Positions 22,870-25,126 of a DNA stretch of 25,126 bases are shown here, in pieces (the stretch's first letter is position 1; each line of letters begins with the position of its first letter). Source of the DNA: a virus; IMG/VR virus record IMGVR_UViG_3300023313_000028, positions 1 to 25,126 of that record; one strand, given 5' to 3'. Under the pieces are notes generated by a model, which saw only the letters and a list, made by a program, of their open reading frames with translations, did no database searches and was not told the DNA's origin. The position numbers and the translations under genes were made by a program.

Positions 22870-23547
22870 TTACATTATATTATTATCATCAATTTGATGC
22901 AACGTTTGAATCATAGCTTCAACTGGAAGTATATACGATACATTTTCATGCTTTTCATCTGGATATAATATTTTTTTAAACCTTTTAACTTGGTCTTCAA
23001 CTTGTTGAGCAACATCTACAGGAAGTCGCCACTTGATTGTTTTAAATTCTTCTTCTTTTTCGTTAGTGCTTTCTGAAACTGAAGAATCGCTACTATTATC
23101 TTCAATAAATTCATTTGGATTAACAATGTTTGTAAATCTTTCAATATCTGATTCATCGAAAAATGTTGTTTCTGTGAGATCGTCAAACTCTCCTAAAATA
23201 TCATCGAATATTTCAGCTAGTCTTATTGGGTTTGCCTCAAACTTTGTCTCATTTGTCTCGATTGCTATTCTTTTGGCTTCATTTAATGATACTTTTCCAA
23301 GATTATAACATTTTACAACCTTTATATTTAATTTAACTAAAATTTTTAGCCTGTGATTTCCATTAACCACTTCAAATTTATTATTTGATAATTCTCTAAC
23401 AATAATATTTTCAATTATTCCATTTTTCTTTATATTATTTTCAAGCTTACTCATTTTGTGTTCATTTAACGCAGAATCATCAGTTTTATAATTCCAATCA
23501 GCTTCTATAAGCTTTGAAACTTCAATATCGCACCATTTATTATTCAC
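22870..23547 (-). CDS. ParB/sulfiredoxin-fold domain protein
   Basis: The 225-residue protein starts from GTG at 23547, overlapping the preceding TGA as GTGA with AAGGG upstream. Residues 1-95 form a ParB N-terminal-like domain: V-S-K-L-I-E-A-D-W-N-Y, K-L-E-N-N-I-K-K-N-G-I-I-E-N-I-I-V-R and the V-V-N-G-N-H-R-L-K-I motif (G-x-H-R box), which in this superfamily binds nucleotide (CTP in ParB; ATP in others). The middle is acidic (residues 120-170, with a Ser/Glu-rich linker) and the end is basic and helical. No helix-turn-helix of a full ParB is clear. Phages often carry such a protein next to terminase genes, where a role in packaging or DNA modification is suspected. Confidence 0.8.
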   Translation of the reverse strand: MNNKWCDIEVSKLIEADWNYKTDDSALNEHKMSKLENNIKKNGIIENIIVRELSNNKFEVVNGNHRLKILVKLNIKVVKCYNLGKVSLNEAKRIAIETNETKFEANPIRLAEIFDDILGEFDDLTETTFFDESDIERFTNIVNPNEFIEDNSSDSSVSESTNEKEEEFKTIKWRLPVDVAQQVEDQVKRFKKILYPDEKHENVSYILPVEAMIQTLHQIDDNNIM

Positions 23548-23786
23548 TTTTCGCCCTTTTTGTTAATGTCTTTTGTTATAGACCTAATTTGTCTTTGTAT
23601 TTCAGCATCAGTTATTTGATCGGCTCTTGAATTTAGATAATTTTCACTCATTTTTTCATTATGTGGAGAGTTTTTGAGTTCTTTTAATATTATATCTCTT
23701 ATTTCTTTTCTCCATAATATCGCCCTGTTGGAATTAATAGCCATTCTCGACTGACAAGATGGACAAGTGATATTTAATCTATTCAT
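23544..23786 (-). CDS. Small CPxC protein of unknown function
   Basis: The 80-residue protein starts NRLNITCPSCQSRMAINSNR: one C-P-S-C pair followed by R-M, reminiscent of one half of an Ogr/Delta-type zinc finger, but there is no second Cys pair, so a full finger could form only between two copies. The rest is charged and helical (ILWRKEIRDIILKELKNSPH), ending in a basic tail. The ATG follows the stop of the microprotein by one base, and its own stop overlaps the ParB-like GTG start, so all three look co-translated. A DNA-binding or dimerising role is a guess. The family is unknown to me. Confidence 0.65.
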   Translation of the reverse strand: MNRLNITCPSCQSRMAINSNRAILWRKEIRDIILKELKNSPHNEKMSENYLNSRADQITDAEIQRQIRSITKDINKKGEK

Positions 23787-23787
23787 T

Positions 23788-23871
23788 TTACATATACCCT
23801 TTATTCATCATGGTTATAAATATCAACAATAGACAATAATAAATTATGGCTAATGTAACACTGAATTTCAT
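23788..23871 (-). CDS. 27-residue single-span membrane microprotein
   Basis: This short gene fills the gap between the SEC-C gene and the CPxC gene. The ATG at 23871..23869 overlaps the SEC-C stop as ATGA and has AAGGA (23882..23878) six bases upstream, a good ribosome site; the TAA at 23790..23788 ends one base before the next ATG. The product starts MKFSVTLAIIYYCLLLIFIT and ends with a few polar residues (NKGYM). Almost the whole length is one hydrophobic segment, so it should sit in a membrane. A small membrane regulator or antiholin-like role is possible. No family is known to me. Placement by overlap, ribosome site and stop argues for a real gene. Confidence 0.68.
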   Translation of the reverse strand: MKFSVTLAIIYYCLLLIFITMMNKGYM

Positions 23872-24056
23872 TTAACTTCCTTTACTGCTTTTTTAATCGA
23901 CTCCAAACCAACTAAAATTTTCTTGTCATTTTTAATATACTCAACATTTCCGCAACATTTCTTCATCTTTTTTCCTGATCCGCATATACAAGGCAAGTTT
24001 CTTAATTTTCCACTTTTTAAAGGATTCCTAGTAAAATTTTCTTTTAACTTATACAT
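23868..24056 (-). CDS. SEC-C motif protein
   Basis: The 62-residue protein carries a SEC-C zinc-binding motif, P-C-I-C-G-S-G-K-K-M-K-K-C-C-G at residues 22-36 (Cys23, Cys25, Cys34, Cys35). This motif was first seen at the C-terminus of SecA and in many small proteins, where it binds zinc and may bind nucleic acid or protein. Both flanks are lysine-rich. GAGG is six bases before the ATG, formed within the previous gene's end. It is the minimal form: the motif with short basic arms and no attached domain. A SecA- or ribosome-related target cannot be deduced from sequence. Confidence 0.8.
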   Translation of the reverse strand: MYKLKENFTRNPLKSGKLRNLPCICGSGKKMKKCCGNVEYIKNDKKILVGLESIKKAVKEVK

Positions 24057-24279
24057 CTACAACCTCACCGACATATAATGCTGATAATGGATGATTTTTC
24101 CCTTTCGTAACCATTGTTATTTTTCCAGTAAATATAAGTTTTAGCCTTTCAATAAATGTTATATTCCAAACACTTGCAACATGATCTTTCGACTTTGTTA
24201 CCGGCAAAAATGGTTCACCTGTTTGATCTGGGTATACAAAATTAGTGTGTTTTGTTTTAACTGGTTTTAGTTCTTTCAT
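24049..24279 (-). CDS. Conserved small phage protein of unknown function
   Basis: The 76-residue protein has ASVWNITFIERLKLIFTGKI, a W-x-x-T-F-x-E-R-L-K-x-x-x-T-G-K pattern that I have seen in many small phage proteins without known function, followed by a strand and G-K-N-H-P-L-S. The N-terminus is basic. The ATG overlaps the CsrA-like gene by 23 bases and AGGATC lies about six bases upstream. It overlaps the SEC-C gene by eight bases. Tight overlap on both sides suggests co-regulation with those genes. The motif looks like a short membrane-proximal amphipathic helix; a clear span is absent. Confidence 0.68.
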   Translation of the reverse strand: MKELKPVKTKHTNFVYPDQTGEPFLPVTKSKDHVASVWNITFIERLKLIFTGKITMVTKGKNHPLSALYVGEVVDV

Positions 24280-24475
24280 TTTTTGATCCTGTCGTTACTA
24301 TTGTTTTTCCATCAAAATGCTTTCTTACTATCTTAAATTTTTTATCCGCCTCAATATGAAGCCTGACCTGATTATTTCTATGACGCCTAACTTGAATTTT
24401 TATCACATCTCCATTATTTGACTTAAATTCAAGCCATTCTTCTTTCCTTGGTTGAAGTGTTATTACTAAAGACAT
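24257..24475 (-). CDS. CsrA-like RNA-binding regulator
   Basis: The 72-residue protein begins SLVITLQPRKEEWLEFKSNN and continues G-D-V-I-K-I-Q-V-R-R-H-R-N-N-Q-V-R-L-H-I-E-A-D-K-K-F-K-I-V-R-K. The N-Q-V-R-L-x-I-x-A-x-x-x-x-x-I-x-R core matches CsrA/RsmA, with the Arg used for RNA contact in CsrA (Arg44 region, HREE-like) retained as V-R-K and the N-terminal L-V-I-T strand in place. The I-G-D-x-I-x-V part is also kept. The last 20 residues are an extension with G-K-T-I-V-T-T-G. CsrA dimers bind GGA in mRNA leaders and block ribosome access; whether this acts on phage or host mRNA is unknown. Divergence in the first strand limits confidence. Confidence 0.62.
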   Translation of the reverse strand: MSLVITLQPRKEEWLEFKSNNGDVIKIQVRRHRNNQVRLHIEADKKFKIVRKHFDGKTIVTTGSKNERTKTS

Positions 24476-25011
24476 TTTTCACCTAATTTATGAAAAGAAT
24501 AACCAATTTTCCAATCATCGTGATTATCTATAAAGCGTAGTGAGCGTATCACATTCGCCTTGTAATCATCGTTAAACACAGGATTTATATATTTACATAT
24601 ACAATCAATTTTTCCTATTTGTACCGCTGTTTTATCGCTAAAATAAGGATATTTAATTATTAAATCATCGCAACGTGTTATCAAATTTATTTCATGTCTT
24701 GGAATAAGAATAATTGAATCTAAGAATATTCGATATGATGGGTTTAAATCAGTTTCACCAGATGTTTGAAGAGTTATATTCCAATCATTATTATTTAGTT
24801 TTGAAATAAAATCTCTATCAATAAGGCTTAAATCATTGCATATAATAAGCATATTTTTTAATCTATAACCAAGTATGCTTAACATATATTCAATTTTTGG
24901 AAACGAAACACCTTTACTTTTTTCTGATAATTCAATTAATACACATTCTTTATGAGCTTTTGAACCATAACTAAATGATGTTTTTTTAATCTTTTTTATT
25001 TTATAGTTCAC
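24466..25011 (-). CDS. QueE-like protein without radical-SAM motifs
   Basis: Translation starts at the GTG at 25011, with GGAG seven bases upstream. The 181-residue protein resembles 7-carboxy-7-deazaguanine synthase (QueE) from its middle to its end: W-N-I-T-L-Q-T-S-G-E-T (residues 77-87, like the I-E-T-S-G-T motif), I-L-I-P-R near 102-105 (like V-S-P-K), D-D-L-I-I-K-Y (115-121), Y-I-N-P (141-144, like L-Q-P) and D-W-K-I-G-Y-S-F-H-K-L-G (166-177, like W-R-L-S-x-Q-T-H-K-x-x). The C-x-x-x-C-x-x-C iron-sulphur motif is absent and the G-G-E-P motif is replaced by C-N-D. It therefore should not be an ordinary radical-SAM enzyme. It overlaps the CsrA-like gene by ten bases. Confidence 0.62.
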   Translation of the reverse strand: MNYKIKKIKKTSFSYGSKAHKECVLIELSEKSKGVSFPKIEYMLSILGYRLKNMLIICNDLSLIDRDFISKLNNNDWNITLQTSGETDLNPSYRIFLDSIILIPRHEINLITRCDDLIIKYPYFSDKTAVQIGKIDCICKYINPVFNDDYKANVIRSLRFIDNHDDWKIGYSFHKLGEKCL

Positions 25012-25013
25012 GA

Positions 25014-25126
25014 TTAATCTCCAACATATTCAAAAGTGGTTGTATATCTATTCATTGACATTGATTTTTTATTAAACATACAAGTTTTACTATTTTTCAT
25101 TCTGCTTTTTCTTACAAGTATCCATT
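25014..25126 (-). CDS. Partial ORF at right edge, unknown
   Basis: A minus-strand frame open from the right edge ends at TAA 25016..25014, giving 36 codons. The end reads MKNSKTCMFNKKSMSMNRYT and then TTFEYVGD. The gene either begins beyond the window or at the internal ATG at 25100, which would give a 28-residue product with a poor ribosome site. Its last codons supply the GGAG ribosome site of the QueE-like gene, so the two are probably in one transcript. It has no feature that I recognise. A preQ0-pathway protein would be of interest but nothing in these 36 residues shows one. Confidence 0.45.
   Translation of the reverse strand, partial: WILVRKSRMKNSKTCMFNKKSMSMNRYTTTFEYVGD

Noticed and set aside
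1-25126. tRNA genes, CRISPR arrays, insertion sequences, attachment sites
   Set aside because: The window was read on both strands; no cloverleaf, regular spaced repeat, transposase motif or integrase was noticed. Short A/T-rich repeats occur everywhere and carry no structure. A computed scan could still reveal a weak case.

Overview
The window is a continuous run of tailed-phage genes, all read from the minus strand, so gene order runs from the right edge (about 25.1 kb) to the left edge. It is a myovirus (contractile tail): a DUF3383-type tail sheath, a PhiTE-type tube, a gp25-like wedge and a baseplate J protein are all present. The DNA is AT-rich (hand-counted 60-base samples at 5881 and 6901 are each 28% G+C). 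Genes abut or overlap by TAATG, ATGA or GTGA junctions, as expected for one long late operon. No integrase, repressor or flanking host gene is visible, so free phage and prophage cannot be told apart. A lipoprotein with a lipobox and two proteins with Sec signal peptides suggest a Gram-negative host. A Bdellovibrionota-like host is only a guess.

Layout along transcription: (1) 25.1-22.9 kb, small accessory genes: a partial ORF, a QueE-like protein that lacks the radical-SAM cysteines, a CsrA-like regulator, a conserved small protein, a SEC-C protein, a 27-residue membrane microprotein, a CPxC protein and a ParB-like protein. (2) 22.9-15.8 kb, packaging and head: DUF5681 probable small terminase, large terminase, DUF1073 portal, Mu F/SPP1 gp7-like protein, DUF2213 protease with a nested in-frame scaffold, cement protein, major capsid protein and a 117-residue protein lying between two intrinsic terminators. 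(3) 15.7-12.0 kb, neck and tail tube: DUF4054 connector, gp10-like protein, head closure, tail terminator, sheath, tube and a tail assembly chaperone with a -1 frameshift product. (4) 11.8-4.9 kb, tape measure and baseplate: tape measure, Dit-like protein, Pam3 gp18-like plug, hub, gp138-like spike, a small unknown, gp25-like wedge, J protein and a DUF2612-like tail protein. (5) 4.9-0 kb, fibre-like proteins, two of the products here carrying signal peptides, a set of small membrane or helical proteins that may be the lysis region, a lipoprotein and a gene cut by the left edge.

The most interesting points are the QueE-like protein without radical-SAM motifs, a T TTT TTA slippery site exactly where the chaperone frames overlap, a fibre-like protein with a classical signal peptide, a nested scaffold start, an unlisted 27-residue membrane protein and a GC-richer module inserted in the J protein. 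No plus-strand gene, tRNA, rRNA, CRISPR array or insertion sequence was found, and no gene-free stretch exceeds 100 bases. Family names come from motif recognition by eye; no database search was run.
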